From an uncultured Collinsella sp. (lineage in GTDB: Bacteria > Actinomycetota > Coriobacteriia > Coriobacteriales > Coriobacteriaceae): a DNA stretch of 64,000 nucleotides. The notes under the pieces were generated by a model, which had not been told where the DNA came from, made no database searches, and saw only the letters and a list, made by a program, of their open reading frames with translations. Below, piece after piece: positions 7,331 to 16,192 of this stretch (its first letter is position 1; each line of letters begins with the position of its first letter). The position numbers were made by a program, and so were the translations under genes. Location of the stretch: positions 1-64,000 of the forward strand of contig UQTW01000008.1 in the NCBI GenBank assembly GCA_900544115.1, in the 5' to 3' direction.

Positions 7331-8794
7331 CTAGTCGAGGTCAGCACCGTTGGTGGCGATAACCTTCTGGTACCAATCGAAGCTCTTCTTCTTAGAGCGT
7401 GCATAGGTACCGTTGCCCTCATTGTCGAGGTCAACATAGATAAAGCCGTACCGTTTGTCCATTTCGCACGTCGACATCGAGACCAGGTCGATGCACCCCC
7501 ACGGGGTATAGCCCATCACGTCGACACCTTCCTCGATAGCAGCGCCGATGGCCTTAATGTGCTCACGGAAGTAGTCGATGCGATAGTCATCGTCAATCGT
7601 GCCGTCTTCGTTGACCTTATCGTAGGCGCCAAGACCGTTCTCGACGATAAAGAGCGGCTTATGGTAGCGGTCCTGCATATCGATCAACGCGTAGGTGAGG
7701 CCATCGGGGTCGACCTGCCAACCCCAGTCAGAAATGGGCAGGAAGGGGTTCTTGACGCCGGTAGCAAGGTTTCCTCCGACTTTCTCGCGCTTGTCCGCAT
7801 CAATGGAGTCAACCATCGACATGTAATAAGAAAACGAGACGAAGTCGACCGGATACTGCTTGAGAATGGCCTCGTCACCCATGCCGAACTCGACGTGGAT
7901 GCCCTTGCGCTTCCAATAGTTGAGCACATGCTGCGGATACTCGCCAAGTACCTGGACATCGCTATAGAAGTAGTTATCGCGGTTGTCCTTCTGCGCAAGC
8001 AGCATGTTTTTGGGATTGCAGTTCTCGGGATAGGTGAGGGTGCGCGTGACCATGCAGCCCATCTGAGCACCGGGAACCATCTCGTGCAGCATCTTGGTGG
8101 CAAGGGCGCTCGCCACAAACTGATTGTGCACGCACTGGTAGATAAGCTCCTCGCGCTTATCCTCGGGATAACGCTCGGTGCAAACGCCGATCGTGGTCCA
8201 GGGGTGGCGGAACACAGAGTCGATCTCATTGAATGTGAGCCAATAGGTAACGTACTTTCCAAACTCGCGGAAGCAGACTTCGCAGAAGCGCAAGAAGAAG
8301 TCGATGACTTCGCGCTTGCCCCAACCATCGTAGTGGTTTGCCAAATAGAGCGGCATCTCGTAGTGGTGAAGCGTCACAAGTGGCTCAATGCCCGCATCCT
8401 TCATGGTGCGGAACAGGTCGCGGTAGTAGTCGATGCCGGCCTGGAGCGGCTCTTCCTCTGTACCCGTGGGGAACAGGCGAGTCCACTGGATGGATACGCG
8501 CAGCGTCTTGAAGCCCATCTCCTGGAAAAGCGCAATGTCCTCCTTGTAGCGATGAAAGAAGTCGATGCCGTGACGCTTGGGGTACACGTGGATATCGGTC
8601 GAAGCCTCGGCCTCCTTGATCTGTTCGTCAGTGATGCCGTGAAGGGCCGCGTAGTCCTTTTTGTCGACCTTGGGCTTATAGGTGGTGCAGTCGGCGACCG
8701 AAAGGCCCTTGCCATCCACATCCCAAGCACCCTCGCACTGGTTGGCGGCAGTGGCACCGCCCCACAAAAAGCCTTCTGGGAACACGTAGCTCAT
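7331..8794 (-). CDS. 6-phospho-beta-glucosidase (GH1), copy 1
   Basis: Second GH1 enzyme, 487 residues, with FLWGGATAANQCEG, acid/base Glu190 in TFNEID and nucleophile Glu385 in FIVENGLG. The same C-terminal phosphate-site region (GYTPWGCIDLVS) and KRYGFIYVD are present. An open frame runs upstream to 9139, but GGAG before the ATG at 8794 and homology to GH1 N-termini fix the start here. It lies directly downstream of the PTS IIC gene, so it probably hydrolyses the phosphorylated sugar delivered by that permease inside the cytoplasm. Confidence 0.94.
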   Translation of the reverse strand: MSYVFPEGFLWGGATAANQCEGAWDVDGKGLSVADCTTYKPKVDKKDYAALHGITDEQIKEAEASTDIHVYPKRHGIDFFHRYKEDIALFQEMGFKTLRVSIQWTRLFPTGTEEEPLQAGIDYYRDLFRTMKDAGIEPLVTLHHYEMPLYLANHYDGWGKREVIDFFLRFCEVCFREFGKYVTYWLTFNEIDSVFRHPWTTIGVCTERYPEDKREELIYQCVHNQFVASALATKMLHEMVPGAQMGCMVTRTLTYPENCNPKNMLLAQKDNRDNYFYSDVQVLGEYPQHVLNYWKRKGIHVEFGMGDEAILKQYPVDFVSFSYYMSMVDSIDADKREKVGGNLATGVKNPFLPISDWGWQVDPDGLTYALIDMQDRYHKPLFIVENGLGAYDKVNEDGTIDDDYRIDYFREHIKAIGAAIEEGVDVMGYTPWGCIDLVSMSTCEMDKRYGFIYVDLDNEGNGTYARSKKKSFDWYQKVIATNGADLD

Positions 8795-8810
8795 AGTTAT
8801 CTCCTTAGTT

Positions 8811-8849
8811 AAAAAGAGGGGCACGGCGCTCCCGTGCACCGCGCCCCTC
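8811..8849 (-). terminator. Terminator-like hairpin between celB and GH1
   Basis: On the minus strand GAGGGGC-CGG-GC pairs with GC-CCG-GCCCCTC and is followed by TTTTT. It looks like a genuine intrinsic terminator inside the operon, so part of the transcripts probably end after the PTS genes and a lower level continues into the glucosidases. Antitermination is possible, but no RNA target of a BglG-type binder was recognised. Confidence 0.65.
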
Positions 8850-8891
8850 GAAGTTACAGGCATATTATCGGACAGCCGATAGGTGTAGCCA

Positions 8892-10202
8892 TTAGGCCTG
8901 AGCAGCCTCTTCCTGCTCCTTCTTGGCCAGCTTGCTGTTGGCGAGGACGAAGGGGATCCAGATAAGGACGCCCACGACAAGCTCGACGACTTGGACCACA
9001 ACACCCTGCCAGCCATGGCCAACAAAGGCATTAAGCAGGATGGGCACACCAAAGGGCACGTCAACGGTGTTGCAGGGAAGGAAGCCGATAGAGGTGGCGA
9101 ACATGGCGATGGCGACGCAGATACCGGAACCAAAGGCAAACGGAATCGCGTAGATCGGGTTCAAGACCAGAGGGATACCGAAGACGACGGGCTCGGAGAT
9201 GCCGCAGATGCCAGGCAGGAAACCGAGCTTGGCGATAGCCTTTTCCTCATCGCGCTTGGAGCACAGGAAAATAGCGATGATGAGGCAGAGGGTCATACCG
9301 GCGCCACCGGGAGCAACGAAGCAGTTCCAAAAACCCATGGTGAACGGAGAATCGGGCATGGTGCCAGCGGCAAGGGCGGCGGTGTTGGCGGCGATTGCGG
9401 CATTGAACATGGGGTTGCGCACCGGGGAAACAATGAGACCGCCATGGATACCGAGAACCCAGAAGAGCTGGGACACGACAACGATGATGACAACGCCAGC
9501 CGGAGTCTTGAAGGCCGCCTCGAGCGGAGCCTGCATAAGGCCGTAGATCCAATCGTTGATATAGGAGCCGGTAAGGGCCTGGAAGCCAAGGCCGAAGATA
9601 GCGCTCACGACGAGGACAATAAAGACCGGGATCATAACGTTGAAGGACTGGGAGATACCAGAGGGAACCGAAGGAGGCATCTTGATCTTGATCTGGTCGA
9701 TCTTAGAGAGCCAGCAGAAAAGCGAACCGAACACAACGGCCGTGATCATGCCGACAAAAAGACCCTGAGCGCCCATCTGAGTGGTAAGAAGACCAGACAC
9801 CGGAGCCTCGAGAGCCGTGCCGGCACCGTCGACCTTGATAGAGGTGCAAATCATGGAGATGTAGGCCGCCACGGAGACGAGCGCCGTCGGATACTCCGGA
9901 GCCTTCTTGGCACGGGCCAGGTAAAGGCCAATCAGGAAGGTGATGGGCACCGTCATGAAGGACATGGTGCAGTAGTTGATAGCGGAAAATGCCGGCTCAA
10001 GCCCCGCGAGCGCGGGCACCCATTGTGCAAGCCCCGTCGTGGTGGAAGAGACCAACGTCTTGAGCAGCGTGCCCATAGAACCCACGATAACGAAGGGCAT
10101 AAACGCGGTAAAGGCATCCTTAATTGCGGAGAGATATACGTTGTCGCCTACTTTTTCTGCGACAACCATCATCACATCTTCGAATTTCTCGGAGAAAGCC
10201 AT
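8892..10202 (-). CDS. celB: PTS lactose/cellobiose transporter subunit IIC
   Basis: 436-residue membrane permease of the Lac/Cel PTS family. It binds and translocates the disaccharide while IIB phosphorylates it. About ten hydrophobic segments are visible, plus the family's sugar-site region GICGISEPVVFGIPLVLNP and the internal FWVLGIHGGLIVSPV. The charged tail ends NSKLAKKEQEEAAQA. It sits between the IIB gene and the phospho-beta-glucosidases, which supports a cellobiose or other beta-glucoside substrate rather than lactose. Confidence 0.93.
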   Translation of the reverse strand: MAFSEKFEDVMMVVAEKVGDNVYLSAIKDAFTAFMPFVIVGSMGTLLKTLVSSTTTGLAQWVPALAGLEPAFSAINYCTMSFMTVPITFLIGLYLARAKKAPEYPTALVSVAAYISMICTSIKVDGAGTALEAPVSGLLTTQMGAQGLFVGMITAVVFGSLFCWLSKIDQIKIKMPPSVPSGISQSFNVMIPVFIVLVVSAIFGLGFQALTGSYINDWIYGLMQAPLEAAFKTPAGVVIIVVVSQLFWVLGIHGGLIVSPVRNPMFNAAIAANTAALAAGTMPDSPFTMGFWNCFVAPGGAGMTLCLIIAIFLCSKRDEEKAIAKLGFLPGICGISEPVVFGIPLVLNPIYAIPFAFGSGICVAIAMFATSIGFLPCNTVDVPFGVPILLNAFVGHGWQGVVVQVVELVVGVLIWIPFVLANSKLAKKEQEEAAQA

Positions 10203-10249
10203 ATGATGTACCTGCTTTCGAAAGTTAATGACGTGCTTTCGGATGTAGA

Positions 10250-10298
10250 CCGCTGTCGAGTGCTAGTCGCACAGCGGCGATTTTGGGCTATTGAGCCC
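10250..10298 (-). other. Stem-loops between celA and celB
   Basis: Two short hairpins occupy the celA-celB gap: GGGCT/AGCCC (10285-10298) abutting the celA stop, and a 7-bp CCGCTGT/ACAGCGG (10250-10277). There is no T tract, so mRNA processing or stability is more likely than termination. Confidence 0.4.
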
Positions 10299-10607
10299 TT
10301 ATGCCTTGGCGACCAGGTCCTCCGCCTGCTTGAGGACCTTGGCGCCATCGCAGCTGCCGTAGGCAACCGGATCGATTACGGCAACGGGAGCTTTGCCGTC
10401 AACGACTTTGGTGAGCTTGCGCTGAAGATGGCGGACCTGCGGGCCAAGCAGCAAAACGTCAAAGTTTCCGAGTTCCTCGGCAACCTGGCCTTGCTCGACG
10501 GCCCAAATCTTGTAATCATCCTTGCCCTGGGCCTTAGCGGCCTCCTCCATCTTGCTCACAACGAGCGAGGTGCTCATACCAGCACAGCAAGCCAACATGA
10601 TGTTCAT
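10299..10607 (-). CDS. celA: PTS sugar transporter subunit IIB
   Basis: Soluble 102-residue phosphocarrier of the cellobiose-type PTS. The phosphorylated cysteine is Cys7 in MLACCAGMSTSLLV-like sequence (here CCAGMSTSLVVSKM), followed by a Rossmann-like fold with DVLLLGPQVR. It takes phosphate from IIA and hands it to the sugar bound in IIC. It lies between the IIA and IIC genes on the minus strand. Confidence 0.94.
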   Translation of the reverse strand: MNIMLACCAGMSTSLVVSKMEEAAKAQGKDDYKIWAVEQGQVAEELGNFDVLLLGPQVRHLQRKLTKVVDGKAPVAVIDPVAYGSCDGAKVLKQAEDLVAKA

Positions 10608-10670
10608 AACGGACTCCTTTCAAAAGCGCTCATCTTGGGCGCCCGATTGACCAAACTCGGTATTTTATGG

Positions 10671-10991
10671 TTACTTGCCCTCGTACTTATCGCGATAAAG
10701 CTCGATAAAGCGCTCGGCAAAATCACTCGCCATGATGGCCATCGTCAGATGGTCTTCGGCATGGATCAAGATGATGTTGATATCGACGGTATTGCCGTTC
10801 GCTTCAGCCTGAGTGAGCTCGAACTGCATCTTGTGGGCAGCGCTCATCTCGGACTGCGCCTCGGCGAGCTGTTTCTCGGCCTCTTCGAAATCGCCATCAT
10901 GGGCGGCGTCGATTGCCATGAGCGCGGCGGACTTGGCGTTGCCCGCATGCAGGATGATTTGAAGGGCATTTTCATATTTGCTCTCGTCCAT
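10671..10991 (-). CDS. celC: PTS lactose/cellobiose subunit IIA
   Basis: 106-residue helical IIA protein of the Lac/Cel family, forming trimers in characterised members. The phosphorylated His77 is in LIHAEDHLTMA, and Asp80 is the metal-binding position. The length and the helical-bundle pattern are typical. It begins 12 nt after the stop of the PRD regulator gene, so regulator and PTS components share a transcript. Confidence 0.94.
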   Translation of the reverse strand: MDESKYENALQIILHAGNAKSAALMAIDAAHDGDFEEAEKQLAEAQSEMSAAHKMQFELTQAEANGNTVDINIILIHAEDHLTMAIMASDFAERFIELYRDKYEGK

Positions 10992-11003
10992 CGGTGTCTC
11001 CTT

Positions 11004-12935
11004 CTACTCGTTGTTGTCTGTTTTTCCATACATATTCAAAAGCTTGACGACGGTCTCCCATCGTTGGTTGTCGACAAGCCCCTGGATAGCCTCTTTGCTG
11101 GTAAGCATCTTGGCCATACTGCGGTAGAAACGGTCAAGCTTCTTGTCCTTAGCCTTTGAGACTGATACTAGAAAGACCGCCCGCACCGCTTGCCCGTTCC
11201 ATTCGACCGGCTCGCGCAGCAGTCCAACGCAAACAAACGTCTCGTCCGTCACGGCCTTGACCGAATGGGGCATGGCGACCTGATTGCCAAAACTCGTCTG
11301 CGCGAGTTCCTCGCGACGCATGACCAGCTGCTTAAACTCGTCAGGCACGTTACGCATGGCGGCGACCTGCTCGCATAGAATTGAGATGACCTCGTTCTTG
11401 TCTGCAGCGACCATATCGGAGACAAAAAGGTCAGCCGAAAAATAAGGTGCAAGGTCACCGGTAACATTTGCACCGGCAAGAATCTCACGAACATCGTGCA
11501 TATCATCGGCATCGAGAAAGAAGCTCACCTCGCGCACGGGCACCGGAAGCGCTCGATGCAGGGGCACCGTGGTAAAAACGTAATCGATACCCGTCATATC
11601 AATACTGTCGACATGGGAGGCATCGCAGGTCACAATCTTGTCCACGAGAGCACCGAACTCTTGGCGGTATCGGTACTCAAGGAGCTTGGCGCTTCCCTGT
11701 CCGCTCGCGCACACTACGAGGATATTCTTACGCGGGACCTCGCTCTTCTGGCGCTCAAGCGCCAAGGCGAAGGCGAGTGCGATATAGCCGATCTCGTCAT
11801 CCGAAAGACGACTACCGTAGTGCTCGGCAAGGATGACCGACGAATCGAGTGCCATCGAATACGCGAGCGCGAATCTCTCCTTGATATCGGCAAGCAGCGG
11901 ATTATCGATATGCATGCGATATTTGAGACGCACGGCAAGCGGAACGATATGACGCGCGAGGTTCATGCGGAGCTCAAGATCGCCGCGAAAATCAAAGTGA
12001 TAGGAATCCCAGATGCACTCGAGCATCTCAGTGACCACATCCCAAACCTCGTCGGAAATTACGAGACCTTCATCTGCACCGTCGGAACTAGCATACAGAG
12101 ATTGCTTTCCCGCAAGGTGAATGGCGATGTAGGCAACCTCCTCCTCTGGGAGCCGAATGTCGAAAGCTTTCTCGATACGCAAAGCCACACAACCGGCCAC
12201 CGCAAACTCGCGCGCTGTACGCAGCTTCTCAATATGTTCGGCTTCGAGCGGGACGTAGCACTGCTCGCGGATTCGCCAAATGGCGACCGCGATATGAACC
12301 AGCAAGTTTTGATAGGCCGCTGAGTTGATTTGGAAGCCTTCCTCGGCAATGACCTCATTCACACAGGTGGCAATCGTGTCGAGGGTCACCTGGTTCTGAG
12401 AATCGCTCTCACGATGCTCTGCAAGCTTGTCGAGCGTAATGCTTGCCAAGCAGAGGCGACGCGACATCTCCGAGCCGCTCACGCGAATCCCGTAATGAGG
12501 ACGCCGTTCAAGCTTGAGATCGAACTTGGCCAGCTGTGCCTCAACCCGCTTGAGATCGCCTGAAATAGCATTGCGGGATACATAGAGGATCTCCGAAAGA
12601 TCGTCCAGGGTGATCCAGTCGACGCGACTCAACAGGTCGTTCAGCAAGTACTCAACGCGCCCCTCGCTCGTAGAGGGAATTGACTTGAGACCCCCATTGG
12701 ATGCATCGTCCTTGATCGAGCGGTATGCGTCGCAATCGCTGATATTGAGGGTATAACCCCCGCCACGGTGTTTATGGATATGGGCCTGAGGCTCGAGGAC
12801 AGCGTTGAGCTTCTTGACATAAGTACGAATCGTGCGATCGCTCACGCCAAACTCTTCGCAAAGACGAGCGGGCGAAACATCGTGATTAGCCTCTATGTAG
12901 TCAAGTACTTTTTGAACCTGTGAATCTAACACCAA
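11004..12935 (-). CDS. BglG/LicR-type PRD transcription regulator with IIB and IIA domains
   Basis: 643-residue PTS-controlled regulator. Order: HTH (1-60, LCEEFGVSDRTIRTYV), second HTH-like unit (about 95-150), PRD1 (His214, His273), PRD2 (His329), IIB-like domain (Cys409 in VVCASGQGSAK) and IIA domain (His557 in VAMPHSV). The second PRD2 histidine position of the family (L-H-F) reads LAF here (Ala388). The layout matches DNA-binding activators such as LicR and MtlR rather than RNA-binding antiterminators. It is the first gene of the operon and probably activates it when beta-glucosides are transported. The start is TTG at 12935, behind GGAGG. Confidence 0.9.
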   Translation of the reverse strand: MVLDSQVQKVLDYIEANHDVSPARLCEEFGVSDRTIRTYVKKLNAVLEPQAHIHKHRGGGYTLNISDCDAYRSIKDDASNGGLKSIPSTSEGRVEYLLNDLLSRVDWITLDDLSEILYVSRNAISGDLKRVEAQLAKFDLKLERRPHYGIRVSGSEMSRRLCLASITLDKLAEHRESDSQNQVTLDTIATCVNEVIAEEGFQINSAAYQNLLVHIAVAIWRIREQCYVPLEAEHIEKLRTAREFAVAGCVALRIEKAFDIRLPEEEVAYIAIHLAGKQSLYASSDGADEGLVISDEVWDVVTEMLECIWDSYHFDFRGDLELRMNLARHIVPLAVRLKYRMHIDNPLLADIKERFALAYSMALDSSVILAEHYGSRLSDDEIGYIALAFALALERQKSEVPRKNILVVCASGQGSAKLLEYRYRQEFGALVDKIVTCDASHVDSIDMTGIDYVFTTVPLHRALPVPVREVSFFLDADDMHDVREILAGANVTGDLAPYFSADLFVSDMVAADKNEVISILCEQVAAMRNVPDEFKQLVMRREELAQTSFGNQVAMPHSVKAVTDETFVCVGLLREPVEWNGQAVRAVFLVSVSKAKDKKLDRFYRSMAKMLTSKEAIQGLVDNQRWETVVKLLNMYGKTDNNE

Positions 12936-13051
12936 CGTTTCACCTCCCCGTATCTATCCGACAATTAGAAAGATACAAGGTTTATGAAAGGTGTTCCACA
13001 ATCCCGATTTCCCCAGAAGTCGGAAGTCTCTTGGGTGGAAACGGAAACTGT

Positions 13052-13732
13052 CTAGCGCATGAACGGGTTGCACATGAGTTCACGCGCCATAGTGGTCGAG
13101 GGACCGTGGCCAGTCAAACAAACGGTATCGGGTGGAAGCATGTGGGCGAGCTTGGAGAGCGAGCGCAGAATCGCTGCCTCGTCGCCACCGGCAAGATCGG
13201 TGCGGCCGTGGCTGCCCGGGAATAGGGTGTCGCCCACAAAGGCAATGTTCCTCTGCTCAGTGGCGGCGAACAGAACGATGCCGCCCGGTGTGTGCCCGGG
13301 CACCTCAATTACCTGCAGGCAAATGTCGCCCAGCTCAATGGTGTCGCCCTCGGCAAGCAGCCGCGTCGGCTCACCTGGATCGGGCGTCTCGATGCCCCAC
13401 ATCGCTCGCTGCTCCTCGATATTCGCATGCGGCACTGCTGCGTCCTTGCCACACAGCTCGTACAGGGCGTCGGCGCCAACGGCGGCCCGAACTCCAGCGA
13501 CACCGCCAACATGGTCGGCGTGACCGTGCGTGCAAACGGCGCCGAGCACCTGCACATCGGGGTGTTCGGCTCGAATATGCTCCACCAAGCGCTCGCCTTC
13601 CCATGCGGGGTCGATAATCACGCACTCATTGTCCGAAATGACAGCATAGCTATTGGTCTGAATGGGACCGTTTACGAGCGTCTCGATCTCGACCGATCCC
13701 TTGGGAGTTAAATCCAAGGACACAGCACTCAT
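13052..13732 (-). CDS. MBL-fold metallo-hydrolase (YcbL/glyoxalase II-like)
   Basis: 226-residue metallo-beta-lactamase fold protein. The metal motif CTHGHADHVGG is followed by the third metal His in VPGHTPGG, Asp in FVGDTLFPGSHGRTD and a final His in LTGHGPSTT. The FPGSHGRTD stretch is typical of the YcbL branch related to hydroxyacylglutathione hydrolase. The physiological substrate is unknown. It is the third gene of recJ-rel-MBL; a hydrolase of this family downstream of rel is common in Gram-positives. Confidence 0.88.
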   Translation of the reverse strand: MSAVSLDLTPKGSVEIETLVNGPIQTNSYAVISDNECVIIDPAWEGERLVEHIRAEHPDVQVLGAVCTHGHADHVGGVAGVRAAVGADALYELCGKDAAVPHANIEEQRAMWGIETPDPGEPTRLLAEGDTIELGDICLQVIEVPGHTPGGIVLFAATEQRNIAFVGDTLFPGSHGRTDLAGGDEAAILRSLSKLAHMLPPDTVCLTGHGPSTTMARELMCNPFMR

Positions 13733-13816
13733 GCCCCTCTCCTCTCTATAGAACTCGAGGCATCAAACGATGCCTCGAGTGTAGCGAATATCGATAATGT
13801 GGCACGTTCGTCGCGA

Positions 13817-16177
13817 CTAAACGCGACGCTTGAGCTGAGCTCCACCCTCACCCGGCATCAGACGGCGTGCGTCATAGACCGAGTCGACACTGCTGATGGA
13901 AGCCAGCAGCGGATCCAGACCACTCGCGTCCGAAATCTCGACCATAAAGCGCAGGGTTGCAATACCCTCGCGGTTGGTCGACGTGGCGGCAGAAAGGATA
14001 TTGCCGCCCGCATCGCCAATGGCAATGGTGACATCCTTGAGAAGGCCCATGCGGTCCAGGCACTCGACCACGATCTCAACCTGGAACAGGGTATCGGCAG
14101 CGCCGTCCCACTCAACGTCAATCATGCGCTCGGGGTGTTCCATAAGACCCTTGACGTTGGGGCAGTTGGCACGGTGCACCGAGACGCCGCGGCCGCGCGT
14201 GATGAAGCCCACGATATCGTCGCCCGTCACGGGGTTGCAACAATGCGCCAGACGAACCAGCAAGCCGCTGTTGCTCTCGCCCTTGACGATGATACCGTTG
14301 CTGGCGCTCTTGCCACGCTTTTGGGGCTTGCGGTTGGATCCGCGCGCGGGCTGCTTCACGACCTCGGCAATGGCCTCGGCCTTGGCGAGCTGCTCCTCGG
14401 GCTTGGGATCCAAGATCTGCTCGACTTTGTTGCCCACGGCACGCGGGGCGACTTTGCCCGCCCCAACGGCTGCGAACAGGTCCTCGAGCTGCTTGTAGTT
14501 AAACTGCTCTGCCACGGCATTGAGCGCACGCGTAGATCGCGGCGTAGAGATGCCGTACCCGCGCTTGCGCAGGTCCTTGGCCAGTATATCGCGGCCGGCG
14601 GCAGCGTCATCGTCTTTGGTCGCGGCAGCGAAGTAACGGCGAATCTTCGACTTGGCCGAAGGTGTCTTGACGATCTTGAGCCAATCGCGCGACGGCTTGG
14701 AACTCTTATTGGTCAGGATTTCAACGCGGTCGCCCGTCTTGATCTCATGCGTGAGCGGCGCGACCGCACCGTTGATCTTAGCGCCGACGCAGTGGTTGCC
14801 CACCTCGGTGTGAACGGCATAGGCAAAGTCGAGCGGCGTGGAGCCGGCACGAAGCGCCATGACCTCGCCCTTGGGCGTAAAGACAAAGATCTCCTGGTCG
14901 AAGAGGTCGACCTTCAACGAGTGCAGGTATTCCTTGGCATCGGCAATCTCATCAGACGCTGCCCAATCGAGCGAATGCTTGAGCCAGTTTATCTGGTCGT
15001 CCAGACGCTGGGCATCATTGGTCTTTGAAGCAGACGATCCGCCCGACTTCTTGTACAGCCAGTGGGCGGCGATGCCGTACTCGGCCTGCTCGTGCATCTC
15101 GTAGGTTCGAATCTGAATCTCGAGCGGACGGGCCGTGGGGCCGATAACCGTCGTATGAAGCGACTGATAGTTATTGACCTTGGGCATGGCGATATAGTCT
15201 TTAAAGCGACCGGGCATGGGGTGCCACAGCGTATGCACCGCACCGAGCGTGGAATAGCAATCGCGCACCGAATGAGTGATGACGCGCAGCGCCACCAAGT
15301 CATAAATCTCGGAGAATTCCTTGCCTTTGCGCTTCATCTTTTGGTAGATGGACCAATAGTGCTTGGAGCGGCCGTTGATCTGGAAGCCCTCCAGGCCAAT
15401 GCGGTTGAGTTCATCGGTGAGCGTCTTGATAGTCTCGGCCAGATAGCGCTCGCGAACCTCACGCGACTCTGCCACCATGCGCGCGATGCGCTGGTAGGCG
15501 TCGGGCTCCAAATAGAAGAAGGACAGATCCTCGAGCTCCCACTTAATAGAGCTCATGCCCAGGCGGTCGGCCAGGGGCGCGTACACGTCCATAGTCTCGC
15601 GTGCCTTAAACAGGCGACGGTCCTCGCGCAGGGCGGCGAGCGTGCGCATATTATGCAGGCGGTCGGCGAGTTTGACGATGATAACGCGGATGTCCTTGGA
15701 CATGGCGAGGAACATCTTGCGCAGCGTGAGCGCCTGTTTCTCGTCCATGCTGTCGACTTCGATGTTGGTGAGCTTGGTCACGCCATCGACGAGCTCGGCC
15801 ACCGTATCGCCAAACAGGCCGGAAACATCAGCAAGCGAGGTCTCGGTATCCTCGACGGTATCGTGCAGCAGCGCGGCGCACACCACATCGCAGTCCATCT
15901 TGAGATCGGCCAAAATGATGGCCACCTCGACGGGATGGTTGATGTACATCTCACCCGAGCGGCGCTTTTGGTTGCAGTGCTTCTCGGCAGCAAAGCAATA
16001 GGCCTGCTCCACCTTAGAAAAGTCGTCCTCATTCATATATTTGAGGCACAGGCGCTCCAGCTTGTCGTAGCTGTCCGCCATAATCTCGGGCGGCAGCTCA
16101 TCGGCATGCTTATAGTGCTCCATCTCCGAGAACGGCTGGAGGGTGGAATCATGGGCGGTACGGGCTGCGGCATCCAT
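13817..16177 (-). CDS. relA: Bifunctional (p)ppGpp synthetase/hydrolase (RelA/SpoT)
   Basis: 786 residues with the long RSH layout. The N-terminal HD hydrolase has INHPVEVA, LLHDTVEDT and DRLHNMRT. The synthetase domain has GRSKHYWSIYQKM and DLVALRVI. A TGS domain (FTPKGEVMALRAGSTPLDFA), a zinc-finger/RIS-like part (LVRLAHCCNPVTGDDIVG) and a C-terminal ACT domain (VEIVVECLDRMGLLKDVT) follow. HD residues are intact, so it should both make and degrade (p)ppGpp. It starts 15 bp after the recJ-fusion stop, on one transcript with it. Confidence 0.95.
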   Translation of the reverse strand: MDAAARTAHDSTLQPFSEMEHYKHADELPPEIMADSYDKLERLCLKYMNEDDFSKVEQAYCFAAEKHCNQKRRSGEMYINHPVEVAIILADLKMDCDVVCAALLHDTVEDTETSLADVSGLFGDTVAELVDGVTKLTNIEVDSMDEKQALTLRKMFLAMSKDIRVIIVKLADRLHNMRTLAALREDRRLFKARETMDVYAPLADRLGMSSIKWELEDLSFFYLEPDAYQRIARMVAESREVRERYLAETIKTLTDELNRIGLEGFQINGRSKHYWSIYQKMKRKGKEFSEIYDLVALRVITHSVRDCYSTLGAVHTLWHPMPGRFKDYIAMPKVNNYQSLHTTVIGPTARPLEIQIRTYEMHEQAEYGIAAHWLYKKSGGSSASKTNDAQRLDDQINWLKHSLDWAASDEIADAKEYLHSLKVDLFDQEIFVFTPKGEVMALRAGSTPLDFAYAVHTEVGNHCVGAKINGAVAPLTHEIKTGDRVEILTNKSSKPSRDWLKIVKTPSAKSKIRRYFAAATKDDDAAAGRDILAKDLRKRGYGISTPRSTRALNAVAEQFNYKQLEDLFAAVGAGKVAPRAVGNKVEQILDPKPEEQLAKAEAIAEVVKQPARGSNRKPQKRGKSASNGIIVKGESNSGLLVRLAHCCNPVTGDDIVGFITRGRGVSVHRANCPNVKGLMEHPERMIDVEWDGAADTLFQVEIVVECLDRMGLLKDVTIAIGDAGGNILSAATSTNREGIATLRFMVEISDASGLDPLLASISSVDSVYDARRLMPGEGGAQLKRRV

Positions 16178-16192
16178 CGAGGTCCCCTTCCC

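Noticed and set aside
8991..11159. A 722-codon plus-strand frame opposite the PTS genes
   Set aside because: Charged, repetitive composition and no ribosome site; antisense to well-defined PTS proteins.
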